Notes: generated by a model not told the origin, from the sequence alone. Shown: positions 24,741-35,980, counted from the first letter of the stretch. The stretch is DNA of 64,000 nucleotides from Pseudomonadota bacterium (GCA_023388965.1 JAEWFF010000035.1:48170-112169); one strand, 5' to 3'. Numbers and translations: made by a program.

Positions 24741-25607
24741 TCAAAGACCGATCTTCGCGCGGACATCGGCCGGCGTGGCGCCGCTGCTGCGCAGCGTGCG
24801 CAGACTCTCCGCGCCCTCGCTCTTGGAGAGCTTTCGCCCGGTCTCGTCCATGATCAGCCGGTGATGACGATAGACCGGCGCGGGCAGGCCGAGAAGCTCC
24901 TGGAGAACGCGGTGGACGCTGGTCGCCTGATAAAGATCCTTGCCGCGCACGACATGGGTGACACCCTGCGCGGCATCGTCGACGACAACGGCAAGATGAT
25001 AGCTTGTCGGCACATCGCGCCGCGCCAGAACGACGTCGCCCCAGGCCCCTGGTTCGGTGCGCACCTCGCGGGCGCTTCCGTCCTCGCCGAGTTCCGTCCA
25101 TACGATCTCGCGGCCGATCTCGGCGAGCGCCCGTTCCATGTCGAGCCTGAGCGCATAGGGCGCTCCGCGGCGGATGCGTTCGTTGCGTTCGGATGTGCGC
25201 AGTTCGCGGCAGGTGCCGGGATAAAGCGGCGCGCCATCGGGATCGCGGGGAGCATCGGGTCCCGCTGCGGCGCGGATATCGCCGCGCGTGCAGAAACAGG
25301 GATAGACGAGCCGGCGCGCGCCCAGCGCCTCCAGCGCCTTGCGGTGTTCGCCGATATGCTCCGATTGCCGCCACGCCGGCTTTTCCCAGTCGAGCCCGAG
25401 CCAGGCGAGATCGTCGAGAATCTGCGCTTCGAAACTCGGCGTCGAACGGGTGGGGTCGATGTCCTCGATACGGACGAGGAATCTTCCATCCACCGCACGC
25501 GCGAGATCGCGGTTCAGCAGGGCCGAAAGGGCATGGCCGAGATGCATCTGGCCGTTGGGACTTGGGGCGAAGCGGAAAACGGGACGGGACATGATCTTGC
25601 GCCGCAT
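24741..25607 (-). CDS. gluQ: Glutamyl-Q tRNA(Asp) synthetase
   Basis: Attaches glutamate to queuosine in tRNA-Asp. It is a truncated class I synthetase without an anticodon-binding domain, 288 residues. Visible are the HIGH-like APSPNGQMHLGHA, the zinc cysteines CFC and Cys of PGTCREL, and the KMSKS-like GRKLSKSEG. A second start, ATG at 25592, would begin right before the catalytic core. It is divergent from and close to the DNA glycosylase gene, and convergent with the AEC transporter (3 nt). Confidence 0.95.
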   Translation of the reverse strand: MRRKIMSRPVFRFAPSPNGQMHLGHALSALLNRDLARAVDGRFLVRIEDIDPTRSTPSFEAQILDDLAWLGLDWEKPAWRQSEHIGEHRKALEALGARRLVYPCFCTRGDIRAAAGPDAPRDPDGAPLYPGTCRELRTSERNERIRRGAPYALRLDMERALAEIGREIVWTELGEDGSAREVRTEPGAWGDVVLARRDVPTSYHLAVVVDDAAQGVTHVVRGKDLYQATSVHRVLQELLGLPAPVYRHHRLIMDETGRKLSKSEGAESLRTLRSSGATPADVRAKIGL

Positions 25608-25615
25608 TGTGCGAC

Positions 25616-26293
25616 ATGGTGACTGAACGCGCGATGAAGACGAGAGTGTCGAAACTTCCCTCCACCATAACCAATACCGGCCGGCTCAACCGCCATCTCG
25701 ATGCGCTGGTCGAGATCGCGCCGGAATTTGCCGCGATCCGGCTGGCGACGGGAAAAATCCCGATCCGCTGGCTCGAACCCGGCTATGCCGGCCTCGTCTG
25801 GGTGGTGATGGGCCAGCAGATTTCGGTCGCCGCCGCGCGGGCCATCATGACGCGGCTCGAGGCGGCAATCGCGGTCACGCCCGATGCGGTGCTTGCCGCA
25901 TCCGACGATGTGCTGCGGGCGCCCGGCCTCTCGATCCAGAAAATACGCACCCTGCGCGAATGCGCTTTGGCGGTGAAGTCCGGCCTCGATTTCGACGCGC
26001 TCAAATCGATGTCGGCGGACGAGGCCATCGCGGAATTGACCGCGATTCGCGGCATCGGGCGCTGGACCGCCGAGGTCTATCTTCTCTTCGCCGCGGGCCA
26101 TCCCGATATATTTCCCGCGGGCGATCTCGCTTTGCAGGAATCCGCCCGTCTGGCATTCGGTCTCGATCTGCGGCCAAGCGAGAAAGAGCTTTTGTCGCGC
26201 GCCGAAAGCTGGCGCCCCCATCGCGCCGCGGCCGCGCGGCTGCTATGGGCCTATTACCGTGTCGCCAAAGCGCGCGACGCCACGCCGGTGTGA
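25616..26293 (+). CDS. HhH-GPD DNA glycosylase (AlkA-like)
   Basis: Base-excision enzyme of about 225 residues that probably removes alkylated purines. The helix-hairpin-helix is TAIRGIGRWTAEV, and the catalytic Asp lies in FPAGDLALQ 20 residues later; there is no iron-sulfur cluster. The start is uncertain: ATG at 25616 or 25634, since an upstream ATG at 25607 would overlap the gluQ start. creA follows after 3 nt. Confidence 0.9.
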   Translation: MVTERAMKTRVSKLPSTITNTGRLNRHLDALVEIAPEFAAIRLATGKIPIRWLEPGYAGLVWVVMGQQISVAAARAIMTRLEAAIAVTPDAVLAASDDVLRAPGLSIQKIRTLRECALAVKSGLDFDALKSMSADEAIAELTAIRGIGRWTAEVYLLFAAGHPDIFPAGDLALQESARLAFGLDLRPSEKELLSRAESWRPHRAAAARLLWAYYRVAKARDATPV

Positions 26294-26296
26294 ACC

Positions 26297-26803
26297 ATGC
26301 GGATATGTCTTGCCTTGATCGCTCTCGCCTCGGCCATGCTCGCCGCCCCGGCGCTTGCCAATGACGACCCGGACCTGATCTTCAAGAAATCGACCGTCTG
26401 GCGCTTCCTGTCGCCGGACGCCAAGCTCGCCGTCTATGCCATCGACGATCCTCTGGTCGAGGGCGTCGCCTGCCATTTCACTTTGCCGGAAATCGGCGGC
26501 TGGAAGGGCTGGGCAGGCTTTGCCGAGGAGCGCTCCGAAACCTCGATCTCCTGTCACCAGATCGGCCCGGTCTCCTTCAAGGGTAAATTCGGGCAGGGCG
26601 ACGATGCGTTCCGCGAACGCCGCTCGCTATTCTTCAAGAAAGTGCAGATCGTGCGCGGCTGCGACGCCAAACGGAACACGCTCGTCTATCTCATCTATTC
26701 CGACCGGGTGATCGAGGGCTCGCCGCAGAACTCGACAAGCTCGGTTCCCATCATGCCCTGGGGCGACGCCCCCGCCCCGCGCTGCGTGGATTTTCTGGAG
26801 TAA
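26297..26803 (+). CDS. CreA family exported protein
   Basis: Protein of 168 residues with a cleavable signal peptide (ends near APALA-ND). The rest is one CreA domain: DLIFKKSTVWRF, DDPLVEGVACHFT, ISCHQIGP and SLFFKKVQIVRGCD are characteristic. Conserved Cys residues suggest disulfides in the periplasm. The biological role of CreA is not known. It lies tightly between the glycosylase and esterase genes (3 and 4 nt gaps), so an operon is likely. Confidence 0.92.
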   Translation: MRICLALIALASAMLAAPALANDDPDLIFKKSTVWRFLSPDAKLAVYAIDDPLVEGVACHFTLPEIGGWKGWAGFAEERSETSISCHQIGPVSFKGKFGQGDDAFRERRSLFFKKVQIVRGCDAKRNTLVYLIYSDRVIEGSPQNSTSSVPIMPWGDAPAPRCVDFLE

Positions 26804-26807
26804 AATC

Positions 26808-27452
26808 ATGGCCCTGGACGGACCCCGTCTTGCCGCCGCCAGCGGCACCGCGACTTCGCTCGTTATCTTTCTCCACGGCTACGGCGCCGACGGCGAGGAC
26901 CTGATCGGCCTTGGCCGCGAATGGGCATCCGCTCTGCCCGGCACCGAATTCGTCTCCCCACACGCGCCCGAGGCCTGCGTGCAGAACCCGGCCGGACGCC
27001 AATGGTGGGACCTTCAGGTCCGCAGCGACGCCGAGCGCTGGGAGGGGCTGAACCGCTCCGGCCCGCTGCTCGACGCCTTCATTTCGGCCGAGATCGCGCG
27101 TGCCGGCGTGACGCCGGGCAAGACCGTCCTGGTCGGCTTTTCGCAGGGCACGATGATGGCGCTCCATGTCGGCCTGCGCCGGGCCGAGCCGCTGGCCGGC
27201 ATTATCGGCTATTCGGGCGTGCTCGCGGGTGCCGAGCATCTGAAGAGCGAGATCAGATCGCGCCCGCCGGTCTTTCTGGCCCATGGCACGATGGATCAGG
27301 TCATCCCGGTCGATGCGCTGGTCGCGAGCGTCGAGGCGCTGGCGGAGAACGAGGTGCCGCGGAGCTGGCATGTCGCGCATGGAATGGCGCACGGCATCGA
27401 CCGGTCCGGGCTCTCGCTCGGCGCGCAATTCCTGCAGAAAAATCTCGGATAG
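26808..27452 (+). CDS. Phospholipase/carboxylesterase (alpha/beta hydrolase)
   Basis: Serine hydrolase of 214 residues of the acyl-protein thioesterase/carboxylesterase family. The oxyanion region FLHGYGADGED, the nucleophile elbow GFSQGTMMAL, the Asp in HGTMDQVIP and the His in HGMAHGID give a complete catalytic triad. No signal peptide, so cytoplasmic. Last gene of the apparent glycosylase-creA-esterase operon. Confidence 0.93.
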   Translation: MALDGPRLAAASGTATSLVIFLHGYGADGEDLIGLGREWASALPGTEFVSPHAPEACVQNPAGRQWWDLQVRSDAERWEGLNRSGPLLDAFISAEIARAGVTPGKTVLVGFSQGTMMALHVGLRRAEPLAGIIGYSGVLAGAEHLKSEIRSRPPVFLAHGTMDQVIPVDALVASVEALAENEVPRSWHVAHGMAHGIDRSGLSLGAQFLQKNLG

Positions 27453-27585
27453 GCCCTGCGACAACCGCTGGATGCCGGGTGGCTTCACAAGGCCGACACA
27501 TGAAAATAAAATAATTCCCGCAGAGAGGCCCCGACGGGGCGGAGGTGCCGGGTGAGAGGCGGCGCCGGTTTAACCGGAGCACCAC

Positions 27586-28143
27586 GTGAACGCTCACGTT
27601 TCTCCCGATGCCTGCCCCGCGCTGGTGCTCAACGCGGATTACCGGCCTTTGTCCTATTACCCGCTCTCGCTGTGGTCCTGGCAGGACGCGATCAAGGCCA
27701 TTTTCCTCGACCGGGTGAACGTGCTGTCGAGCTATGAGAAGGTCGTGCATTCGCCGACCCTCGATATGCGGCTGCCCTCGGTCGTCTGTCTCAAGAGCTA
27801 TATCAAGCCATCGCGCAACCCGGCCTTCACGCGCTTCAACGTCTTTCTGCGCGACCGCTTCACCTGTCAGTACTGCGGCTCGCGCGACGATCTGACCTTC
27901 GATCACCTGATCCCGCGCTCGCGGGGCGGCACGACGGCCTGGGACAATGTCGTCACCGCCTGTTCGCCCTGCAATCTCAGGAAGGGCGGCATGATGCCGG
28001 ACCAGTGCGGCATGATCCCGGATCAGCATCCGTTCCAGCCGTCCGTACACGATCTGCACCATAACGGGCGCCTGTTCCCGCCGAACTATCTCCACGAGAG
28101 CTGGCTCGATTATCTGTACTGGGATACCGAGCTGGAGCCGTGA
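27586..28143 (+). CDS. HNH endonuclease
   Basis: Protein of 185 residues. A C-terminal HNH fold is clear: FTCQYCG, DLTFDHLIPRSRGG and NVVTACSPCNLRKG give the zinc cysteines and the catalytic His. The N-terminal part (VLNADYRPLSYYPLSLWSWQDA) is that of the large family of stand-alone HNH proteins found in most alphaproteobacterial chromosomes. The true substrate is unknown; it is not linked to a restriction system here. The start is GTG at 27586. Confidence 0.92.
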   Translation: MNAHVSPDACPALVLNADYRPLSYYPLSLWSWQDAIKAIFLDRVNVLSSYEKVVHSPTLDMRLPSVVCLKSYIKPSRNPAFTRFNVFLRDRFTCQYCGSRDDLTFDHLIPRSRGGTTAWDNVVTACSPCNLRKGGMMPDQCGMIPDQHPFQPSVHDLHHNGRLFPPNYLHESWLDYLYWDTELEP

Positions 28144-28192
28144 TCCTCATGGTTCGAGACGGCGCTTCGCGCCTCCTCAGGATGAGGATCGG

Positions 28193-28343
28193 GGACCTAT
28201 CCCTCTCCCGCTTGCGGGAGAGGTCGGCAAGCGGCGAAGCCGCTGCCGGGTGAGGGAAGCTTAGTACGAGCTTGCGACTTCCCCTCACCTCGCTCGACAC
28301 CTCCCGGTGTCGAGTCGTCCTCTCCCGCTTGCGGGAGAGGAGA
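28193..28343. repeat. Palindromic repeat region (CTCTCCCGCTTGCGGGAGAG copies)
   Basis: A 22-nt palindrome occurs twice exactly, at 28202-28223 and 28319-28340, with further inverted segments between them (AGCGGC/GCCGCT, GTGTCGAG/CTCGACAC). It is an intergenic dispersed repeat of the kind common in alphaproteobacteria and may end transcription from both sides. Confidence 0.8.
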
Positions 28344-28796
28344 TCAGCGCCTTGTCCCCGCCAGCGAAATCCCCGCCACGGCCGCGCAGATCGCCATGCT
28401 CCAGCCGGCGAAGGAAAGGCCGAGAAAGCGCCACGGCGCCGAATCGCAGGGCACGATCTTCGTCGTCTTCAGATTGCTGAGAAGATCGCCGCCCGTGACG
28501 CCCGCACCCGCGCCGCAACTCGCCGGCCCGGCCCAGAAATCCCATTCGATTCCGGCGTGGTAGAGACCGAACACGGCATTGGCGGCAAAGACGAGCGCGG
28601 CGAGAAGCAGAAGCGTGCGGCTTTGCAGGATCGCGGCGAGGGCGAGCAGAGGAATGCCCACGTAATAGGCCCAGCGCTGCCACAGGCAGAGCTGGCAGGG
28701 CTGATAGCCGAGCACGTGCTGGAAATAGAAGGCCGCCAGAAGGGCGGCGGCGGCGATGGCTGCGGCAGCGAGGCCAAAGGTGCGGGGCGTCGGCAT
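28344..28796 (-). CDS. DsbB-family disulfide bond formation protein
   Basis: Inner-membrane protein of 150 residues with four hydrophobic segments. The first periplasmic loop has the CQLC pair, the second has Cys in PASCGAG and IVPCDS, as needed for passing electrons from DsbA to quinone. Start ATG at 28796 overlaps the stop of the upstream DedA-like gene by one base, so they are coupled. No dsbA is in the window. Confidence 0.92.
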   Translation of the reverse strand: MPTPRTFGLAAAAIAAAALLAAFYFQHVLGYQPCQLCLWQRWAYYVGIPLLALAAILQSRTLLLLAALVFAANAVFGLYHAGIEWDFWAGPASCGAGAGVTGGDLLSNLKTTKIVPCDSAPWRFLGLSFAGWSMAICAAVAGISLAGTRR

Positions 28797-29377
28797 CAGA
28801 AGGCGTATTTCACGACCGCGAAGCCGCCGACAAGCGCGATCAGGAAAAGTATGGTCACGAGTTCGAGACGCTTCTCGATGAAATGGCGGATCGGCTCGCC
28901 ATAGGCTTTCAGCAGCCCGGCGACGAGGAAGAAGCGCGCGCCGCGCGTGATGACGGACAGCACGACGAACCACAGGAAATCGTAGCCTGCGAGGCCCGAG
29001 GCGATGGTGACGAGCTTGTAGGGGATCGGCGTCAGACCCTTGATGAGGATGATCCAGGCGCCCCAATCGCGATAGGCGGCGCGGAACGCCTCCATCTTGT
29101 CCTGATAGCCGTAAAGCTCGATCAGCCAGCGGCCGACGCTGTCGAACAGAAGCGCGCCGATCGCATAGCCGAGAATGCCGCCGAGGACGGAGGTCAGCGT
29201 GCACCAGGCCGCGATCTGATAGGCCTTGTCGCGGTTGGCCAGCACGACCGGAACCAGAACGACGTCCGGCGGAATCGGGAAGAACGATGATTCGGCGAAG
29301 GAAATGACGCCGAGCGCGCGAATGGCGCGCGGCCCTTCGGCAAGGCGCATGGTCCAGTTGTAGAGCGGACGAAGCAT
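28796..29377 (-). CDS. DedA/YqaA family membrane protein
   Basis: Inner-membrane protein of 193 residues with the VTT/SNARE-associated domain: ESSFFPIPPDVVLVP, LGYAIGALLFDSVG and KGLTPIPYKLVTIASG are the family landmarks. Members are lipid scramblase-like proteins linked to membrane homeostasis. It is translated just before the dsbB-like gene, an arrangement frequent in alphaproteobacteria. Confidence 0.9.
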   Translation of the reverse strand: MLRPLYNWTMRLAEGPRAIRALGVISFAESSFFPIPPDVVLVPVVLANRDKAYQIAAWCTLTSVLGGILGYAIGALLFDSVGRWLIELYGYQDKMEAFRAAYRDWGAWIILIKGLTPIPYKLVTIASGLAGYDFLWFVVLSVITRGARFFLVAGLLKAYGEPIRHFIEKRLELVTILFLIALVGGFAVVKYAF

Positions 29378-29444
29378 TCGGCGGGCCCGGTGGAAGGGCC
29401 AAGGGTCTAGCCGCTCAGGCTCCCGCCGTCCATCGCGCCGCCGG

Positions 29445-29942
29445 TCACTTCAGCGACACCTCCGCGACCTTGTCGCGATAGTCCTTTTTCGGGTCCGAGC
29501 CGAACAGGAGTTTCAGGCCCGCGAACAGGCTGTTCTCGTTCAGCCAGATTTCGGCGCTTTCAGTATCGAACCGCACGAGCTGCAGTTCGGGATCGTCCTC
29601 GCCCTTCTCGAACCAGGCGGCGACGAACGGATTCCACAACCGCTTGATCGTCAGCCTGTCACCGTCGAGCACAAGATTGCCGTGCAGGCAGGCGAACAGA
29701 TCGTGGTCCTTGGCGGCGAAATGGGCCGTGCCGCGCACGCCGGCCGTCATGGCCTTCACGAGCCCGTTGGTGCGGGTCGTGAAGAAATAGACGGGGCCGT
29801 GCCCCTCCGGCACCTGCGGGTCGAACTGCGCCGTCATCGGCTGCGAATGGCCGTCTTCGGCGCCGTCGCAGGTCAGCATCAGGGTCATGTCGGACCGCAG
29901 AGCGTCCCAGAATCTGCGTTCGATCTCCGCTTTGTCCGTCAT
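29445..29942 (-). CDS. Pyridoxamine 5'-phosphate oxidase-like general stress protein
   Basis: Cytoplasmic protein of 165 residues with the split-barrel flavin-binding fold of the general stress protein 26 type: MTLMLTCDG, SQPMTAQFD, YFFTTRTNG, GTAHFAAKD and WNPFVAAWFEKG. Ligand may be FMN, FAD or F420; the biochemical role is not established. A perfect EcfG-type promoter lies upstream, so it is very likely induced by the general stress response encoded 8 kb away. Confidence 0.92.
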   Translation of the reverse strand: MTDKAEIERRFWDALRSDMTLMLTCDGAEDGHSQPMTAQFDPQVPEGHGPVYFFTTRTNGLVKAMTAGVRGTAHFAAKDHDLFACLHGNLVLDGDRLTIKRLWNPFVAAWFEKGEDDPELQLVRFDTESAEIWLNENSLFAGLKLLFGSDPKKDYRDKVAEVSLK

Positions 29943-29961
29943 GGCATGTCTCCTTTTCAGG

Positions 29962-29988
29962 GAAACGGGGCCGGACCGAGCTTGTTCC
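29962..29988 (-). promoter_or_regulatory. EcfG-dependent promoter of the stress protein gene
   Basis: On the minus strand GGAAC (29984-29988), a 16-nt spacer and CGTTTC (29962-29967) fit the EcfG consensus exactly. The -10 lies 20 nt upstream of the ATG, with AAGGAGA between, so the 5' leader is very short. Confidence 0.85.
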
Positions 29989-30041
29989 GATGTGCTGGCG
30001 TCTTGCCTCCGGGGGCCGGGAGGGGTTATCTCCCGCGCTCC

Positions 30042-30128
30042 GCGGGCGTGGCGGAACTGGTAGACGCAGGGGACTCAAAATCCCCCGTCCGCAAGGATAT
30101 GCCGGTTCGAGTCCGGCCGCCCGCACCA
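30042..30128 (+). tRNA. tRNA-Leu (anticodon CAA)
   Basis: Class II tRNA of 87 nt: acceptor GCGGGCG with CGCCCGC, anticodon stem GGGGA/TCCCC around CTCAAAA (anticodon CAA, reads TTG), a long variable arm, T arm GGTTCGAGTCC and an encoded CCA. The following 240 nt to the next gene contain only a CGAACC/GGTTCG hairpin near 30207-30223. Confidence 0.96.
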
Positions 30129-30370
30129 TTTTCCATATCTCACGCGAGTTCGCCTCGCTCACCGCTCCGACAGGGCGGCCTGGCCGGCCGACGGGCGGTC
30201 GCCCTTGCGAACCCTTCGGGTTCGAACTCTCTGCAGTGAGGCGCACCAAGGCTTTCTTCAGCCTGATGCCACTTTTCCGTGCCGGTCATTGAATGGTTGC
30301 ACGCTGTGCGCCATGATCCCGGCATGGCGCGCTCCGGCGGGGCCGGGGCCGCCCCTCACGGAGGCGTGTC

Positions 30371-30943
30371 ATGACGACGGCTCAGCCCGGCTACGGGATT
30401 CCGAAAAGCATCACCCAGCAGATTCGCGACAAATGGGGCGGGTTCCTCGCCCTCGGCGTCGTTCTCGTGATCGGCGGCACGCTCAGCATCCTCCTGCCGG
30501 TCGTCTCGACTTTGGCGACGAGCCTGTTCCTCGGCGCGGTGCTGCTCGTGACCGGCGTGGCCTGCATCTTCCACGCCTTTCAGGTGAAGACGTGGAGCGG
30601 CTTTCTGTGGGATCTCGTCGTCGGTCTGATCCAGGTGCTCGGCGGCTTCCTGATCTTCTTCAATCCGCTGGCGGGCGCGATCACGCTCACCATCCTCATC
30701 GCCGCGATCTTCGGCGCGCAGGGCATCGCCCAGATCATGCTCGCCTTCCGCGTCCGTCCGCACGACGGCTGGGGCTGGCTGCTGGCTTCGGGCATTGTTG
30801 CGCTCGCGGTCGCGGTGCTGCTGATGATGCGGTTCCCGGCGACGGCCGTCACCGCGCCGGGCATGCTGGCCGGCATTTCGCTCGTCTTTTCGGGCTGGTC
30901 CTACATCATGATCGCACTGGCGGCGCGGCGGCTGACGGCCTAG
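30371..30943 (+). CDS. HdeD-type (DUF308) membrane protein
   Basis: Inner-membrane protein of 190 residues with six hydrophobic segments in the DUF308 pattern (FLALGVVLVIGGTLSILLP, SGFLWDLVVGLIQVLGG, GISLVFSGWSYIMIALA). HdeD in enterobacteria protects against acid, but the function of most members is unknown. Its stop codon shares the CTAG with the stop of the convergent methyltransferase gene. No EcfG promoter is visible upstream. Confidence 0.88.
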   Translation: MTTAQPGYGIPKSITQQIRDKWGGFLALGVVLVIGGTLSILLPVVSTLATSLFLGAVLLVTGVACIFHAFQVKTWSGFLWDLVVGLIQVLGGFLIFFNPLAGAITLTILIAAIFGAQGIAQIMLAFRVRPHDGWGWLLASGIVALAVAVLLMMRFPATAVTAPGMLAGISLVFSGWSYIMIALAARRLTA

Positions 30944-31710
30944 CCGCCCTCGTCGCCCTGCGTGCGGTGTGTATTGACGGCGCCGCCCGGCACCAGGACG
31001 GGGTCTGCGACCGGAACGCGGCGCACGCGCGCGGCTTTGCGCTTGGCGCGTGCGGGCGTGTAGATCTGCTTGACGGCCTCAACGACATGCACGCCCGCGA
31101 ACGGCGCCCAGCCCCATGAACCGGCGCGCTCCAGCCAGAGCGCCGAGCGCAGCACCATTGCGCGCGCGACCGGCGGAAACATCAACGCTTCGCCCCAGGA
31201 GATCGGCGCGAACTGCGTCATGCGCAAAAGCTCGGTGAGCTGGCCGCGGCTATAGGGCCGCCCATGGCCGAACGGCGTCGTCTCCAGCCGCGCCCAGGCG
31301 CCGCGCCGGTTGGGCACGATGGCGATCAGCCGCCCGCCCGGCGCAAGGCAGCGCCAGCATTCGCGCAGGACCTCGCGCGGATCGTCCGCGCTTTCGAGCG
31401 CATGGGCGAGGATCACCCGATCGACGGCGGCATCCGGCAGCGGCCACATATCCTCGTCGACCAGCGCCGAGGCGGCGCCGCGCCCGGACTGCCAGTCCAT
31501 GACGCCCTGCGCGGCGGGCATGAAGGCGATGACGCGCTCCGCCTCGTCGCGGAAGGCGCCGATGAAGGGCGCCGCGAAGCCGACGCCGAGCACCCTGAGG
31601 CCCGTCACATCGTCGAACCTTGCGCGCAGCTTGGCGCGCAGGATGCGCCGGACCACCTGGCCGAGGCGGCCCTGATAGAAGGCCCTGAGATCGACGACAT
31701 CGAGCGACAT
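30940..31710 (-). CDS. Class I SAM-dependent methyltransferase
   Basis: Protein of 256 residues with a Rossmann methyltransferase domain: LRVLGVGFAAPF (SAM motif I), AVDRVILAHALESADDPREVLRE (motif II/III) and RCLAPGGRLIAIVP (motif IV). It resembles the conserved alphaproteobacterial family often encoded near ribonuclease H/hydroxyacylglutathione hydrolase genes, but neither is here. The C-terminal 45 residues are Arg/Ala-rich. The ATG at 31710 lacks a clear ribosome site. Substrate unknown. Confidence 0.85.
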   Translation of the reverse strand: MSLDVVDLRAFYQGRLGQVVRRILRAKLRARFDDVTGLRVLGVGFAAPFIGAFRDEAERVIAFMPAAQGVMDWQSGRGAASALVDEDMWPLPDAAVDRVILAHALESADDPREVLRECWRCLAPGGRLIAIVPNRRGAWARLETTPFGHGRPYSRGQLTELLRMTQFAPISWGEALMFPPVARAMVLRSALWLERAGSWGWAPFAGVHVVEAVKQIYTPARAKRKAARVRRVPVADPVLVPGGAVNTHRTQGDEGG

Positions 31711-32080
31711 GGGCGGGAGGTTAGCATGGAATGTTTGCTGAGAGCCCATTGGCGATGCGCAGGCAATTGATGTTGCGTCCCCCGGGTCAAGCCCGAGGGC
31801 AGGCTCTTCGACGCAGTTCGATGAGGGGAAGATTGTCGTCACCTCGCATATCCCGGAAGCGGCGAAGCCGCTGTCCGGGATCCATACGCCGTGATGTTGC
31901 GGGATGATTTCGGGCGCTGCGGTTCATGTCGTCAGCACCGGGAGTATGGGTCCCGGGCTCCGCTGCGCGGCCCCGGGACATCCGGAGCCCCTTCTCCCGC
32001 CCCCGGAATAGAGACAAAATTAAACACCCCTTTACCGCCTGCATTTAAGCCTTGTTCAGCAAGTCACGAGCGGCGGGAGG
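31711..32080. repeat. Intergenic region with dispersed palindromic repeats
   Basis: The 370 nt between the methyltransferase and ftsK hold no gene. Around 31853-31890 and 31936-31982 are two copies of the CCGGGA(C/T)CCATAC repeat, each beside a GCGGC-type hairpin, and 31776-31800 has a CCGGGTCAAGCCCG fragment of the element also found in mnmE. A TTAA-N7-TTTA motif, one base off a CtrA site, lies at 32020-32034, 47 nt before ftsK. Confidence 0.7.
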
Positions 32081-34702
<2,622 letters not shown>

Positions 34703-34792
34703 GGCGCGGGCCAATTTAGCTGTAAGCGGCGGACCGGCCCTCCGTTTTGTCGCCACAGACCGGGGCTATCGAGACCGGGCTTGGGGAGTGTG

Positions 34793-35761
34793 ATGATTCC
34801 AGGAACCCTTTTCCGTCTCGCTGCCATATCCGCGCTGATTGCCGTGGCGCTGCCGGCTCATGCCCAGTCGATTCCGTCGCCGCAGCCGCGGCCCGCTTCG
34901 CTGGGGGCGACACCGGTTTCCCAGCCCACCGCGCCGTCCGCCATCGCTCCTCCGGCCATGGCGGCGCCCGCGCTCGACCCGCCGCAGCAGACGACACCCG
35001 CCGAGCTTGCCGCGCCGACGCCGGCAGCCTCCCCCTCCGCCGAGGCGGCGGAAGCGGCCGCCATGATGCAGCAGACCGCGCCGACAAATCCCGGCGCGCC
35101 GCTCGATCTCACCCAGCCGCAGAACCTGCCCACGCCCCAACCGGTACCTTCGCCCGTGCCGGGCACCCCGCCGGGCGCGGTTCTTGCCGCAGCCAGCCCC
35201 GTCGATACGCCGGCCGAAAAACAGACGCTTCACCGGGTGAACACCTATTTCAACGGCATCACCACCCTGGTCGGGAACTTCGTCCAGATCGGGCCGGACG
35301 GCTCGCGCGCGGACGGCAAGTTCTTCCTGCGCAAGCCGGGCAAGGTGCGGTTCTATTATCAGCAGCCCTCGACCACCGACATCATCGCCGACGGCAAATC
35401 GCTCGTCGTGCGCGACCGCAAGCTGGCGACGCAGGACGTCTATCCGCTGTCGCAGACGCCGCTGAAATTCCTGCTCGACAAGAATCTCGATCTGGCGCGC
35501 GATTCGAAGGTCGTCGGCGTCTATGAGGAGCCGGGGATCGTCTCGGTCGCCATTGAGGAGGAGACGACCTTCGGCGGCAAGGCGCGCGTTCTCATCGTCT
35601 TCGCCAGCGAGGACCAGGTGAATTACGAGCTGAAGCAGTGGACGATCACCGATCCGCAGGGGCTCGACACGACGATCGCCGTCTCCCAGCTCGACACCGC
35701 CTCGAAACCCGACGACAAGCTGTTCGCCGTCGATTACACGCGCGACATCACGCGCCGGTAA
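34793..35761 (+). CDS. LolA-like outer-membrane lipoprotein carrier
   Basis: Periplasmic protein of 322 residues with a signal peptide ending at AHAQS. The C-terminal 190 residues are a LolA domain (VNTYFNGITTLVGNFVQIGPDG, FFLRKPGKVRFYYQQP, TPLKFLLDKNLDLARDS). Between them is an unusual stretch of about 110 residues made almost only of Pro, Ala, Thr and Ser. It is expected to bind lipoproteins released by the LolCDE complex. GGGGAG before the ATG at 34793 fixes the start. It follows ftsK, as in many alphaproteobacteria. Confidence 0.88.
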   Translation: MIPGTLFRLAAISALIAVALPAHAQSIPSPQPRPASLGATPVSQPTAPSAIAPPAMAAPALDPPQQTTPAELAAPTPAASPSAEAAEAAAMMQQTAPTNPGAPLDLTQPQNLPTPQPVPSPVPGTPPGAVLAAASPVDTPAEKQTLHRVNTYFNGITTLVGNFVQIGPDGSRADGKFFLRKPGKVRFYYQQPSTTDIIADGKSLVVRDRKLATQDVYPLSQTPLKFLLDKNLDLARDSKVVGVYEEPGIVSVAIEEETTFGGKARVLIVFASEDQVNYELKQWTITDPQGLDTTIAVSQLDTASKPDDKLFAVDYTRDITRR

Positions 35762-35769
35762 GCGCCTGC

Positions 35770-35980
35770 CCACGGGGGGAAAATAAGCCTCACGTCCTCG
35801 TGAAGCCCCACCCGTTGAATTGTGGCGGCGCATACATACCTGACTCTTCAAGCAGCACGCCCATCCCCAGTGGTGCCCCCGTCTCCACGGGCGCTGTTGC
35901 ACCCGCCGGCCAACCCTCCCGGCGGAAACGCGAACAAAAGCGTTGGGCGCCCGATCTCCCCCCAGATCGGGCGCTTTCCT
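35770..35980 (+). ncRNA. Candidate small RNA or long 3' UTR
   Basis: The 346 nt between lolA and xth hold no ORF but show structure: a TCACG-TCCT-CGTGA hairpin at 35791-35804, a GTGGTGCCCC.../...GGGCGC region and a very strong terminator at the end. It could be an independent small RNA (6S RNA is one possibility to test) or the 3' end of the lolA message. No family was recognised by eye. Confidence 0.35.

Noticed and set aside
28193..28343. CRISPR-like array
   Set aside because: The repeats are palindromic with only two copies and no regular spacers, and no cas genes are present.
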